A DNA stretch of 64,000 nt from Noviherbaspirillum malthae. GTDB lineage: Bacteria > Pseudomonadota > Gammaproteobacteria > Burkholderiales > Burkholderiaceae_D. This document shows, piece after piece, positions 53,597 to 62,318 of this stretch. The DNA lies in assembly GCF_015352985.1 (NCBI RefSeq), contig NZ_JACYXF010000007.1, forward strand, positions 148,976 through 212,975, given 5' to 3'. The position numbers and the translations under genes were made by a program. A model generated the notes under the pieces. That model had not been told where the DNA came from, searched no databases, and was given only the letters and a program-made list of their open reading frames with translations. Numbering within the stretch: position 1 is the first letter of the stretch; each line of letters opens with the position of its first letter.

Positions 53597-54116
53597 AAGG
53601 TCTTGGCGAGCCCCTCATTCCCAACCCTCGCTCCGCGTCCCACGATTCGGCTTGCAAGCCGAATCGGCTACGGCAGTGCGAACCGATGGTTTGCGGAACC
53701 CTGCCTGCGCCCCACTTGCGGGAGAAGGGAGCTTATGCTGACCATGTTAAGGCATAGAGGCTGTTAGAGCCCCCTCTAACGACGCCAAAAGAGCGGACGG
53801 AAAAGCGGATAAAGAAGCGCAGACTGTCTGAGCCGCAGGCGAGTTTCTGCGCTTCCCGCTTTGCCGTCCGCTCTTTTGGGAACCCCGCAGGGGCGACGGT
53901 AGGGGTGTCGCACCTCGGCGGCCCCCTTCTTTTGCTTACTTTTCTTGGCGAAGCAAGAAAAGTGAGTGGCCGCCGGGCCACCCCCGGCTAGCTCCCACGG
54001 AGAAAACAAGGTTTCAGCAACCGCTCACAAGAGCTCTGCAAACAACTTCTCTTTAAGCTGTATCGCCTGTTGAAAACCCATCCCCACCCTAACCCTCCCC
54101 TTGAAGGGGAGGGAAT
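53597..54116. repeat. Composite repeat, right arm (inverted relative to 51362-51885)
   Basis: From the cysE side: AAGGTCTTGG end, a 22-bp palindrome with half GATTCGGCTTG (53644-53665), the CAAACC hairpin, CCTCTAACGACGCC, a 95-bp hairpin, the GGGCGACGGTAGGGGTGTCG and GGCCGCCGGGCCACCCCC blocks, a spacer with AACAACTTCTCT, then the palindrome CCCTCCCC.. (54093-54113). It mirrors the left arm over about 520 bp with scattered substitutions. Confidence 0.85.
53785..53879. repeat. 95-bp long hairpin, copy 2
   Basis: CCAAAAGAGCGGACGG (53785-53800) pairs with CCGTCCGCTCTTTTGG (53864-53879), and AAGCGCAGA pairs with TCTGCGCTT around the same 22-nt loop as copy 1 in reverse orientation. Where the outer and inner stems differ from copy 1, both arms differ together, keeping the pairing. 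Confidence 0.85.
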
Positions 54117-54151
54117 GGATGTGCGAGCGACAGAAGTCGTACTACTTAAAA

Positions 54152-54242
54152 ACCTCGAACCTCGAACCTCGAACCTCGAACCTCGAACCTCGAACCTCGA
54201 ACCTCGAACCTCGAACCTCAAACCTCAAACCTCAAACCTCAA
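54152..54242. repeat. Heptamer tandem repeat (13 units)
   Basis: Nine copies of ACCTCGA (54152-54214) are followed by four copies of ACCTCAA (54215-54242). The last unit contains the stop codon of the GGDEF-EAL gene on the opposite strand. The regular 7-bp period suggests slipped-strand expansion, so length should vary between strains. Confidence 0.95.
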
Positions 54243-56521
54243 GCATCAATCATCCACCGACTCTGCCTCACCAGCATCTCCGTAAACTCCTCCGCCGACA
54301 CCGGCTTGCTATAGTAATACCCCTGCCCCGAAGGACACCCATGACTCTGCAGAAAGCACTTCTGCTCATCGGTCTCCACCCCCTCCGCCAGCACCTTCAG
54401 CCTCAAACTGTTGGCCATTGAAATGATCGCCGCCACCAGCGCCGTGTCATTCGAATCCTGCCCGATGCCGCTGATGAAGGAGCGGTCGATCTTCAGCGCA
54501 TCCACCGGAAAGCGCTGCAGGTAAGCCAGCGAGGAATAACCGGTACCGAAGTCATCGATCGACAGTTTGATCCCCATGTCCGACAAGACCTTCAGCGTTG
54601 CCACGTTGTCCTCGGTGCGCTGCATCAGGATGCCTTCGGTGATCTCGAGGTCAAGCCGGTTGGGCGGCACGCCGGCGCCGTCGAGCGCGTCGCGCACCAT
54701 CTGTTCGAAGTTGGGCTGGAAGAACTGGCGCGGCGACAGGTTGACCGCCATGGTCAGCCCGCCGAAGCCGCTTTCATGCCATTGCCGCAGCTGCTTGCAC
54801 GCCTCGCGCAGTACCCATTCGCCGATCGGCAGGATCAGGCCGGTCTCCTCGGCGATGGCGATGAACTCGTTGCAGCCCACCGGCGGCTCGCCGTCGCGCT
54901 TCCAGCGCAGCAGCGCCTCGGCCGCGAAGATGGCGCCGCTGTCGAGATCGACCTGCGGCTGGTAGTACAGCACGAATTCATTGCGGTTGAGCGCATGGCG
55001 CAAGGCGTTCGTCAGCTGCAGCCTGCGCTGCGCGGCGCGGTTGAGGCTCTGGGTGAAGAACTGGTAGTTGCCGCGGCCCTTTTCCTTCGCGTAGTACATC
55101 GCGGTATCCGCGGTGCGCATCAGGGTGGCGACATCACGGCCGTCCTCGGGATACATGCTGACGCCGATGCTGCCCGAGACATGCAGTTCATGGTCGCCGC
55201 ATTGAAACGGAGAATCGAGCGCGTCCAGCACCTTCTGGGCAACGCGCGCAGCGTCATGGCTGCCGCTTATCAGCGGCAGGGCCAGCACGAATTCATCTCC
55301 CCCCAGGCGCGCCACGCTGTCGCCCTCGCGCACGCAGTGCAGCAGCCGCCTGGCGACATCGCGCAGCAGGCTGTCGCCCACCTGGTGGCCGAGCGAATCG
55401 TTGATGTGCTTGAAATAATCCAGGTCAATGAACATCAGCGCGACCAAAGTCTGCGTGCGTGCCGCATGTGCCAGCGCCTGCTGCAGCCTGTCCTGCAGCA
55501 GCACCCGGTTGGGCAGGCCGGTCAACGCGTCATGGTCGGCCATGTAGCGGATGCGCTCCTCGGCCTGCTTGCGTTCGGTGAGGTCGAGCACGAAGGCCAC
55601 GCCGGTCTGCTGGCGCTTGCTGATGACGGTGCCGCCCACGAGAATGGGAATGCGCCTGCCGTCCTTGCCGACGTATTCCTTCTCGTAGGGCGCGAAGCTG
55701 CCGCTCACGCGTAGCTCCTCCCATGCGCGCTCGCTGATGTCTCCGTACTCCGGCGGCGTGAGCGTGTCCCAGCGCACGCGTCCCTGCTTCAGGTCCTGCT
55801 GGGTATAGCCGAGCAGGCGCAGGAAGGCATCGTTCGCCTCGACCACGCGGCCGTCGGCGGCCCAGAAATAGATGCCGATGATGTTGGCCTCCACCAGGCG
55901 GCGCATGCGCACCTCGCTGCGCCGCAGGCTTTCCTCGGCGCGGGCGCGTTCGCCGATTTCGGCGGTCAGCAGGGTATTGGCATGGGCCAGCTGTTCGGTG
56001 CGCTGTGCGACGCGCTCTTCCAGCATTTCATAGGCATGCTGCAGGTAGGCTTCGATCTGCAGGCGCAAGGCCTTCTCGTGCTGCAGCAGGGCTTGCAGTT
56101 CGTTCAGCCGCCGGCGGGCGGCATGCAGCGAAAGATGGGTATCGATGCGCGCCAGGGCTTGAATGGGTTCCAGCGGCCTGGCGAGATGATCGGCGGCGCC
56201 GGCCTCAAGGCAGCGCTGGCCGTTGTCGCCGGGCTTGGCGGTCATCAGCAGTACCGGGATGTCGCGCAGCCGCTCGTCCTGCTTGAACGAACGGCAGACG
56301 GCAAATCCGTCGGGCTCCTGCAGTGCAGCATCAAGCAGGATCAGGCCGGGAGCGGAAAGACCGGCCTGCCGCAGCGCCTGTTCGCCATCCGGCGCCAGCG
56401 CCACGCAATGCCCCCGGCTTTCAAGCGACTGGCGAAGTGCGGGAAGATCAGGCAGGTCGTCGCCTGCCACCAGAAGGATGTAACCGGAGTCCGACGTGCC
56501 GGTCGGCCCGGTCATGCGCAT
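54239..56521 (-). CDS. REC-PAS-GGDEF-EAL c-di-GMP signalling protein
   Basis: The 760-aa protein has a receiver domain (about 12-125, phospho-acceptor Asp in LILLDAAL), a coiled coil (about 130-200), a PAS domain (about 205-320), a GGDEF domain (about 330-490) with intact GGDEF and an inhibitory-site REGD five residues before it, and an EAL domain (about 500-755) with EALLRW and DDFGTGYSS. Both cyclase and phosphodiesterase motifs look intact, so net activity cannot be predicted. No histidine kinase gene is adjacent. The stop codon lies in the last unit of a heptamer array, so changes of the array could alter the C terminus. Confidence 0.93.
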   Translation of the reverse strand: MRMTGPTGTSDSGYILLVAGDDLPDLPALRQSLESRGHCVALAPDGEQALRQAGLSAPGLILLDAALQEPDGFAVCRSFKQDERLRDIPVLLMTAKPGDNGQRCLEAGAADHLARPLEPIQALARIDTHLSLHAARRRLNELQALLQHEKALRLQIEAYLQHAYEMLEERVAQRTEQLAHANTLLTAEIGERARAEESLRRSEVRMRRLVEANIIGIYFWAADGRVVEANDAFLRLLGYTQQDLKQGRVRWDTLTPPEYGDISERAWEELRVSGSFAPYEKEYVGKDGRRIPILVGGTVISKRQQTGVAFVLDLTERKQAEERIRYMADHDALTGLPNRVLLQDRLQQALAHAARTQTLVALMFIDLDYFKHINDSLGHQVGDSLLRDVARRLLHCVREGDSVARLGGDEFVLALPLISGSHDAARVAQKVLDALDSPFQCGDHELHVSGSIGVSMYPEDGRDVATLMRTADTAMYYAKEKGRGNYQFFTQSLNRAAQRRLQLTNALRHALNRNEFVLYYQPQVDLDSGAIFAAEALLRWKRDGEPPVGCNEFIAIAEETGLILPIGEWVLREACKQLRQWHESGFGGLTMAVNLSPRQFFQPNFEQMVRDALDGAGVPPNRLDLEITEGILMQRTEDNVATLKVLSDMGIKLSIDDFGTGYSSLAYLQRFPVDALKIDRSFISGIGQDSNDTALVAAIISMANSLRLKVLAEGVETDEQKCFLQSHGCPSGQGYYYSKPVSAEEFTEMLVRQSRWMIDA

Positions 56522-56736
56522 GCCCTCGCAGCCGGTGCCGCCGGCAGGCGACCGGAGTGAGGGCGGAAGGACTTTGTGCGTTGCGGGTTCATGGTCGGAA
56601 TGTCAAAAGGCAAGGATCAAGGCCGGAGCAACCGTGGCGCAGGCTGCAGCGCCGGCAGGCAAGGCCGCCGGCGTTGCAAACAATGCAAATTTAGACGCGG
56701 CGCCGTCTGTTGAGTTCAGGCCGCGGTTCTTGACAC

Positions 56737-57906
56737 TCAACCCGCAGCGGCGCTGGCGACCGAGTGCGGCGCGTGCGTGTCCGCCGGAGGGATGTCGTGC
56801 ACCAGGATGCCGGCGCCTTCCGGCGTCTGCTTCCGCCAGGCACCTTCCTCGATGGCGCGCAGCGCGTCGCGGTAGCCCAGTTCCCAGCGCCACTCGATCG
56901 AGCCGCGAGAGAAGTTGATGTCCTTGGACGCCATCTGCCAGTCGCGTCCGGCATAGGCCAGGCGCACGATGTGCACGGTGGAGTCGGCGCCGACCGCCTC
57001 GACCTGGCGCCGTTCCTCGTCGCTCAGCGCCTCCGGCGGCAGCTTGTCGCGCAGCATGCGCACCATGCGGCGCAGCTTGTGGCCGCGCAGGTAGGCATCG
57101 ATGTGCCGCTGCGACCGGGACGCGAACATCACATCCTTCTGCCGCGTCTGCACTTGCTCGAGCGTCTGCGGCTCCGGGCCGTCCGCGCTCCACAGGTCGA
57201 CCATGAAGCAGGTGGTGTCGATGCGCGGCTCGTCGGCCAGCAGGATTTCCAGCGGCGTATTCGAATACAGGCCGCCGTCCCAGTACAGGCGCCCGTCGAT
57301 GCGCACCGGAGCAAAGCCGGGCGGCAGCGCGCCGCTGGCCAGGATGTGCTTGAGCGTCATGCTGCGCGATGCGCTGTCGAAATTGTCGAGCTGGCCGCAG
57401 TCGACGCGGATTGCGCTGACCGACAGGCGTATGCCGCTTCCGCCGTTGAGGCAGTCGATATCCACCAGCTTTTCCAGGGTGCGTTCGAGCGGCGCGGTGT
57501 CGTAGAAGCTGGCCGCTTCCGGCGCCACCGGCCAGCCGGCGGCAAACGGATTGAACCAGCGCGGCGAATAGAAGCCCTGCACGCCGGCGGTGAGGGCGCT
57601 CATGGTATTGACCATGGTGTTGAAGTGGCGCACCGAATCGGGCACGCGGCGCATGTCGAGCAGGTCGTTCTGCGCCACCTCATTCCAGAACTGCTTGAGC
57701 CGCGCCACGCGCATGCCGGGGCGGTTGCCGGCGATCAGCGCCGCATTGATGGCGCCGATCGAGGTGCCGATCACCCAGTCGGGCGTCAGCCCGTGTTCAT
57801 CCATGGCTTCGAACACGCCGGCCTGGTAGGCGCCGAGGGCGCCGCCGCCCTGCAGCACCAGCGCCGTGCGCGGCCTGGCGGCGATCGCCTTGACCGTTGC
57901 TGTCAT
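56737..57906 (-). CDS. Patatin-like phospholipase
   Basis: The 389-aa protein has the patatin features: oxyanion loop QGGGALGAYQAG near residues 19-30, nucleophile elbow GTSIG with S49 and the catalytic Asp D210 in WDGGLYSN. The Ser-Asp dyad hydrolyses acyl esters of phospholipids. The C terminus carries a DUF3734-like region of about 90 residues. GGGAGGAC precedes the ATG at 57906. No signal peptide is seen, so it is probably cytoplasmic. Confidence 0.92.
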   Translation of the reverse strand: MTATVKAIAARPRTALVLQGGGALGAYQAGVFEAMDEHGLTPDWVIGTSIGAINAALIAGNRPGMRVARLKQFWNEVAQNDLLDMRRVPDSVRHFNTMVNTMSALTAGVQGFYSPRWFNPFAAGWPVAPEAASFYDTAPLERTLEKLVDIDCLNGGSGIRLSVSAIRVDCGQLDNFDSASRSMTLKHILASGALPPGFAPVRIDGRLYWDGGLYSNTPLEILLADEPRIDTTCFMVDLWSADGPEPQTLEQVQTRQKDVMFASRSQRHIDAYLRGHKLRRMVRMLRDKLPPEALSDEERRQVEAVGADSTVHIVRLAYAGRDWQMASKDINFSRGSIEWRWELGYRDALRAIEEGAWRKQTPEGAGILVHDIPPADTHAPHSVASAAAG

Positions 57907-57959
57907 GGTTGTCCTCCCTTTGCAAGCTTGCTGCACTGCAGTATAGCGGTAGCTCCTTG

Positions 57960-58580
57960 CTACTGCGCGGGCGGCTTCATCAGTCCTTCAGCCTGCAGGG
58001 CCGCATGGACCGCCGGCCGCGCGCCGATCCGCTCGAAATAGGACTGTACCTGCGGCCAGCGGCCGAGGTCGATCTTCATTGAGGTGGCCCAGCGCAGTAT
58101 GGTGAACAGGTAGGCGTCGGCCACGCCGAACTGGTTGCCGGTCAGGTAATCCTTCCCCTGCAGCTTCTGGTTGATGAATTCCAGCCGCGCGGAAATATTG
58201 TCGAGCGCCGCCTTTTTCGTTTCCTCAGGCGTGCCCGGCTTGAACAGCGGAGAAAAGCCCTTGTGCAACTCGGTCGAGATGAAGTTCAGCCATTCCATCA
58301 GGTGGTAGCGTTCGATCGTGCCGGCCGGCGGAGCAAGCCGCTTGTCGGGATGCTGGTCGGCCAGGTATTGCACGACGACTGCCGCTTCAGTCAGCACGTC
58401 GCCATTGTCGAGCTGCAATGCCGGCACATAGCCTTTGGGGTTGACGGTACGGTAGTCCGTGCCGCTCTCGGTTTTCTTGTCCGCAAGATTGACCTTTTCG
58501 CGGTCAAAGCCGATGCCGAGTTCATGCAGCACGATATGCGGCGACAGCGAACAGGCGCCAGGCGCAAAATAAAGTTTCAT
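57960..58580 (-). CDS. gstA: Glutathione transferase GstA (beta class)
   Basis: The 206-aa protein begins MKLYFAPGACSLSPHIVLHELG with the beta-class glutathione-binding C10, followed by NPKGYVPALQLDNGDVLTEA. It is a paralogue of the enzyme encoded at 28506-29114 and fits GstA, which conjugates glutathione to electrophiles and binds it as a mixed disulfide. AGGAGGTC precedes the ATG. Its gene follows the patatin gene start by 54 bases but both are separate units. Confidence 0.92.
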   Translation of the reverse strand: MKLYFAPGACSLSPHIVLHELGIGFDREKVNLADKKTESGTDYRTVNPKGYVPALQLDNGDVLTEAAVVVQYLADQHPDKRLAPPAGTIERYHLMEWLNFISTELHKGFSPLFKPGTPEETKKAALDNISARLEFINQKLQGKDYLTGNQFGVADAYLFTILRWATSMKIDLGRWPQVQSYFERIGARPAVHAALQAEGLMKPPAQ

Positions 58581-58760
58581 CTAAGACCTCCTTGTATTGC
58601 TCTTTCGGTTGCCCATGCCGGAATCACGAGCTTAATCGACGTCAAATTGTGAAGCGGTTGACATTCCGGACCGGGATTCAGAGTGCAGAATCCTGCTGTT
58701 GCACGCCGCAATAAACATGCCCTTATAATCGATTGCCCCCATAAAAACCGGACGGAGACA

Positions 58761-60437
58761 ATGAATACGCTTCACTATGCCCATTGGCCTGCAGGCATGC
58801 CGCGCGCCATCACCACGCCCGACACCAGCGTCTACGCCAATCTGCAGGTATCGGCCCTGCGCTATGCGAACAAGCCGGGCATCATCTTCTACGATACCGT
58901 GCTGACCTATGCGCAGATCCATGAACAGGTGCTGGCGCTGGCCGGCTATCTGCAAAAGGTCTGCGGCGTGCAGCGCGGCGACCGCGTATTGCTGGACATG
59001 CAAAACAGCCCGCAGTTCATCATCAGCTATTACGCGATCATGCGCGCCGATGCGATGGTGGTGCCGGTCAACCCGATGCTGATGACCGACGAGCTCGAGC
59101 ATTACATCGAGGACAGCGGCGCGAAGGTGGCGCTGGCGTCGCAGGAAATCTTTTCGCGCATCGCGCCGCTGATCGGCAAGACTTGCCTCACGCATGTGGT
59201 TGCCGCCGCGTATTCCGATTACCTGATCGCACCGACCGAGCTCAACGTGCCCGATTTCGTTCGCGCGCCCTATGCGGTGCCGACGATGGAGGGCGTGACG
59301 CCCTGGAAGCAAGCGCTGGCCGCAGGCCATGCGCCCGGCCCGCACGAGGCCGGCCCCGACGACCGCGCCTGCATGCCCTATACCTCGGGCACCACCGGCA
59401 AGCCCAAGGGCTGCGTGCATACCCATCGCTCGGTCATGTTCAACGCCGTCGCCAGCCCGACCTGGTCCGGCCCGATGGCGCCCGACCATGTAACGCTGGC
59501 GGTGCTGCCGTTCTTCCACGTGACCGGCATGCAGTCGGTGATGAACGCGATGATTTACACCGGCGGCGCCATCGTGGTGCTGCCGCGCTGGGACCGCGAT
59601 GCGGCCGGCCAGCTGATCACCCGCTACAAGGTCACCACCTGGACGCTGATCCCGACCATGATGATCGACTTCCTGTCCAATCCGCGCCTGGGCGAATACG
59701 ACATCTCCAAGCTGCAGCGCGTCTCGGGCGGCGGCGCGGCGATGCCGGCGGCGATTGCGCAGAAGCTCCTGCAGCTGACCGGCCAGACCTACATGGAAGG
59801 CTACGGCCTGTCCGAGACCATGGCGGCCTCGCACGTCAATCCACCCAACCGCATGAAGCAGCAATGCCTCGGCGTACCCTACCTGAACGTCGATGCCCGC
59901 ATCGTCGATCCGGTCACGCTCAAGGAAGTGCCGCAGGGCGAGAACGGCGAGATCTGGATCCATGGTCCGCAGGTGTTCCAAGGTTACTGGAACGATCCGA
60001 AGAAGACCGCCGAAGCCTTCGCCGAACTCGATGGCAAGCGCTTCTTCCGTTCCGGCGATCTCGGCTACATGGACGAGGAGGGTTTCTTCTTCTTCACCGA
60101 CCGCCTCAAGCGCATGATCAATGCCAGCGGCTTCAAGGTGTGGCCGGCGGAAGTGGAATCGATGATGTACCAGCATCCGGCGGTGCAGGAGTGCTGCATC
60201 ATCGCGGCGCGCGATCCGTATCGCGGCGAAACGGTGAAGGCGGTGATCGTGAAGCGGCCCGGCGTCGACGCGAGCGCCGAGGACATTACGAAGTGGGCGC
60301 AGGAGAAGATGGCTGCCTACAAGGTGCCGAAGATCGTGGAGTTCGTCGATGCGCTGCCGAAGTCGGCCACCGGGAAGGTGATGTGGCGCAGCCTGCAGGA
60401 GAAGGAGATGGCGGCGCAGGAGGCGGCGAAGGTTTGA
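58761..60437 (+). CDS. Acyl-CoA synthetase (long-chain fatty acid-CoA ligase type)
   Basis: The 558-aa AMP-forming ligase has the P-loop-like motif YTSGTTGKPKG near residue 212, GGAAMP and EGYGLSET in the adenylation core, the A8 hinge region RSGDLGYMDEEGFFFFTDRLKRMI and a C-terminal lysine in SATGKVMWRSL. Substrate is a carboxylic acid, probably medium- or long-chain, but aryl acids are not excluded. GACGGAGAC precedes the ATG at 58761. It is a single gene, flanked at its 3' side by a dispersed repeat. Confidence 0.9.
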   Translation: MNTLHYAHWPAGMPRAITTPDTSVYANLQVSALRYANKPGIIFYDTVLTYAQIHEQVLALAGYLQKVCGVQRGDRVLLDMQNSPQFIISYYAIMRADAMVVPVNPMLMTDELEHYIEDSGAKVALASQEIFSRIAPLIGKTCLTHVVAAAYSDYLIAPTELNVPDFVRAPYAVPTMEGVTPWKQALAAGHAPGPHEAGPDDRACMPYTSGTTGKPKGCVHTHRSVMFNAVASPTWSGPMAPDHVTLAVLPFFHVTGMQSVMNAMIYTGGAIVVLPRWDRDAAGQLITRYKVTTWTLIPTMMIDFLSNPRLGEYDISKLQRVSGGGAAMPAAIAQKLLQLTGQTYMEGYGLSETMAASHVNPPNRMKQQCLGVPYLNVDARIVDPVTLKEVPQGENGEIWIHGPQVFQGYWNDPKKTAEAFAELDGKRFFRSGDLGYMDEEGFFFFTDRLKRMINASGFKVWPAEVESMMYQHPAVQECCIIAARDPYRGETVKAVIVKRPGVDASAEDITKWAQEKMAAYKVPKIVEFVDALPKSATGKVMWRSLQEKEMAAQEAAKV

Positions 60438-60796
60438 GTGTCGGCTTTGATCGGAGGCGATGATAATCAATCTGCTCAAGCCAATCGTTGTCTGCCATTC
60501 GCCAAGACCTCGTAATTCCCTCCCCTTCAAGGGGAGGGCTAGGGTGGGGACGGGTTCAAACGCGCTGCTACACCCCATCCCCATCCCAACCTTCCCCTTG
60601 AAGGGGAAGGAGTACAGAGGTCTTGCAATGTCATGAAGACAATTTAAATTTCTTAACACAAGCTTTTCATAGTGGGAAGCTTGTATTTGCCGAATCGAAG
60701 CAACTCCAATCCAGTACCACTTCCAGTCTCTCTCTTCCCCATCCCCTCGCCCCGCCCGTCGTAAAATAGCGGCTCCTCCCGCCCGCTGTTTCCCAA
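60438..60796. other. 359-bp gene-free region with a BIME-like repeat
   Basis: The gap after the acyl-CoA synthetase gene holds the paired palindrome at 60504-60624 and, in the last 130 bases, presumably the promoter of the radical-SAM gene. No reading frame with a ribosome site is seen. Confidence 0.65.
60504..60624. repeat. BIME-like paired palindrome
   Basis: Palindromes CCCTCCCC.. (60518-60538) and CCTTCCCC.. (60590-60610) lie head to head within AAGACCT (60504-60510) and AGGTCTT (60618-60624). Relative to the element at 44587-44722 the whole unit is inverted. The two palindrome types differ by a T-A to C-G pair, keeping the dyad. Confidence 0.85.
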
Positions 60797-62302
60797 ATGA
60801 CCATCCTGCTGTCCACCCTCAACGCCCGCTACACCCATGCCTCGCTGGGATTGCGTTACCTGCTTGCCAACATGGGAGAGCTGCAGGGCGTCACCCGCTT
60901 GCAGGAATTCGTGATCGGCGCCAAGACCGCCGACGTGGTCGAGCGCCTGCTCACACATAGTCCACGCATCATCGGCTTCGGCGTCTACATCTGGAATGTC
61001 GAGGAAACCACGCGGGTCGTCGCGCTGCTCAAGCATGTCGCGCCGCAGGTGACCATCGTGCTCGGCGGGCCGGAAGTGTCCTACGAGCCGCAGGAACAGC
61101 AGATCGTGCAGCTGGCCGATTACCTCGTCACCGGCTGGGGCGACATTACCTTCCCGCAGCTGTGCCGCCAGATCCTCAACGGCCCCAAGCCGCTGATGAA
61201 GATTCATGCCGGCGTGCAGCCGCCGCTTGATGACATCGCCTTGCCCTACGGCCTCTACACCGAGCAGGACATCGCCCACCGCACGCTGTATGTCGAGGCC
61301 TCGCGCGGCTGTCCGTTCAAGTGCGAGTTCTGCCTGTCCTCGCTCGACAAGACCGCTTGGCCCTTTGATCTCGACAAGTTTCTCGGCGAGCTGGAAAGCC
61401 TGCATGCGCGCGGCGCGCGGCTGTTCAAGTTCGTCGACCGCACCTTCAATCTCAACATCAAGTCCAGCCTGAGGATCATGCAGTTCTTCCTCGACAAGCT
61501 GGCGGCCCATCCCGAGGACCCGGTGTTCGCGCATTTCGAAGTGGTGCCCGACCACCTGCCGGATGCGCTGAAGGAAGCCATCCGGAAATTCCCTCCCGGA
61601 ACGCTGCAGTTCGAGATCGGCATCCAGAGCTTCAATCCGGAGGTGCAGGCCACCATCAGCCGCAAGCAGAACAACGACAAGTCGGCCGACAACATCCGCT
61701 GGCTGCGCGAGCATTCCCATGCGCATCTCCACGTCGACCTGATCGCCGGCCTGCCGGGCGAGGACATCGCCAGCTTTGCGCAGGGCTTCGACCGGCTGGT
61801 GGCGCTGGCGCCGCACGAGATTCAGTTCGGCATCTTGAAGCGCCTGCGCGGCACGCCCATCATCCGGCATACCGAAGCTTTCGGGTTGGTGTTCGATCCG
61901 TATCCGCCCTACAGCATCCTCGCCACCGACCGCATCGACTTCGCCGCCATGCAGCGGCTGATGCGCTTTGCGCGCTACTGGGACCTGGTCGCGAATTCGG
62001 GCCGCTTCGCCCATACGCTGCCGGCCATTCTCGGCGATGCGCCGTTCGTCAATTTCATGGCGCTGTCGGACTGGCTGTATGCGAATACCGATGCGACGCA
62101 CCGCATCGCGCTCGACAAGCTGGCCGCGCTGGTGGCGCGCTGGCTGAACAGCCGGGGCATGGACAGGAAAGAGGCAGATGCGCTGGTCGACAGCGACTAT
62201 GCGGGACAGGCGCACAAGGCCAGGCCGAGATCGGAAAAAACGGAGAAGGCGGCAAAGGCGGATGCGGCGCCGCAGCGGCAGGCGCGGCATCTCGCGGCAT
62301 GA
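60797..62302 (+). CDS. B12-binding radical SAM protein (DUF4080 type)
   Basis: The 501-aa protein combines an N-terminal cobalamin-binding-like domain (about 1-135: LLSTLNARYTHASLGLRYL, GFGVYIWN, VLGGPEVSYEP) with a radical-SAM core whose iron-sulfur cluster motif is C172PFKC176EFC179. The DUF4080 region follows to about residue 480, ending in an Ala/Lys-rich tail. Such proteins catalyse methylation or rearrangement reactions; the substrate is unknown. The ATG at 60797 gives a full N-terminal domain. Confidence 0.9.
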   Translation: MTILLSTLNARYTHASLGLRYLLANMGELQGVTRLQEFVIGAKTADVVERLLTHSPRIIGFGVYIWNVEETTRVVALLKHVAPQVTIVLGGPEVSYEPQEQQIVQLADYLVTGWGDITFPQLCRQILNGPKPLMKIHAGVQPPLDDIALPYGLYTEQDIAHRTLYVEASRGCPFKCEFCLSSLDKTAWPFDLDKFLGELESLHARGARLFKFVDRTFNLNIKSSLRIMQFFLDKLAAHPEDPVFAHFEVVPDHLPDALKEAIRKFPPGTLQFEIGIQSFNPEVQATISRKQNNDKSADNIRWLREHSHAHLHVDLIAGLPGEDIASFAQGFDRLVALAPHEIQFGILKRLRGTPIIRHTEAFGLVFDPYPPYSILATDRIDFAAMQRLMRFARYWDLVANSGRFAHTLPAILGDAPFVNFMALSDWLYANTDATHRIALDKLAALVARWLNSRGMDRKEADALVDSDYAGQAHKARPRSEKTEKAAKADAAPQRQARHLAA

Positions 62303-62318
62303 GGATGAGACGGCGTGA

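Larger units (their letters stand above)
53576..54238. other. 663-bp gene-free region with the right repeat arm and a tandem repeat
   Basis: No real gene is visible between cysE and the GGDEF-EAL gene. The region is made of the right composite arm (53597-54116) and the heptamer array (54152-54242). Frames that look coding (for example on the minus strand around 53733-54009) are translations of the repeat. Confidence 0.75.

Noticed and set aside
53733..54009. Two overlapping minus-strand frames of 82 and 77 residues
   Set aside because: Both are frames of the right repeat arm and overlap each other; no ribosome site.
54152..54242. Regular repeat that might be taken for CRISPR
   Set aside because: The units are 7 bp and contiguous, with no spacers and no cas genes, so it is a simple tandem array.
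58632..60659. 675-residue open frame opposite the acyl-CoA synthetase gene
   Set aside because: Antisense frame with His/Arg-rich composition and no recognisable domain; it also runs through the dispersed repeat.
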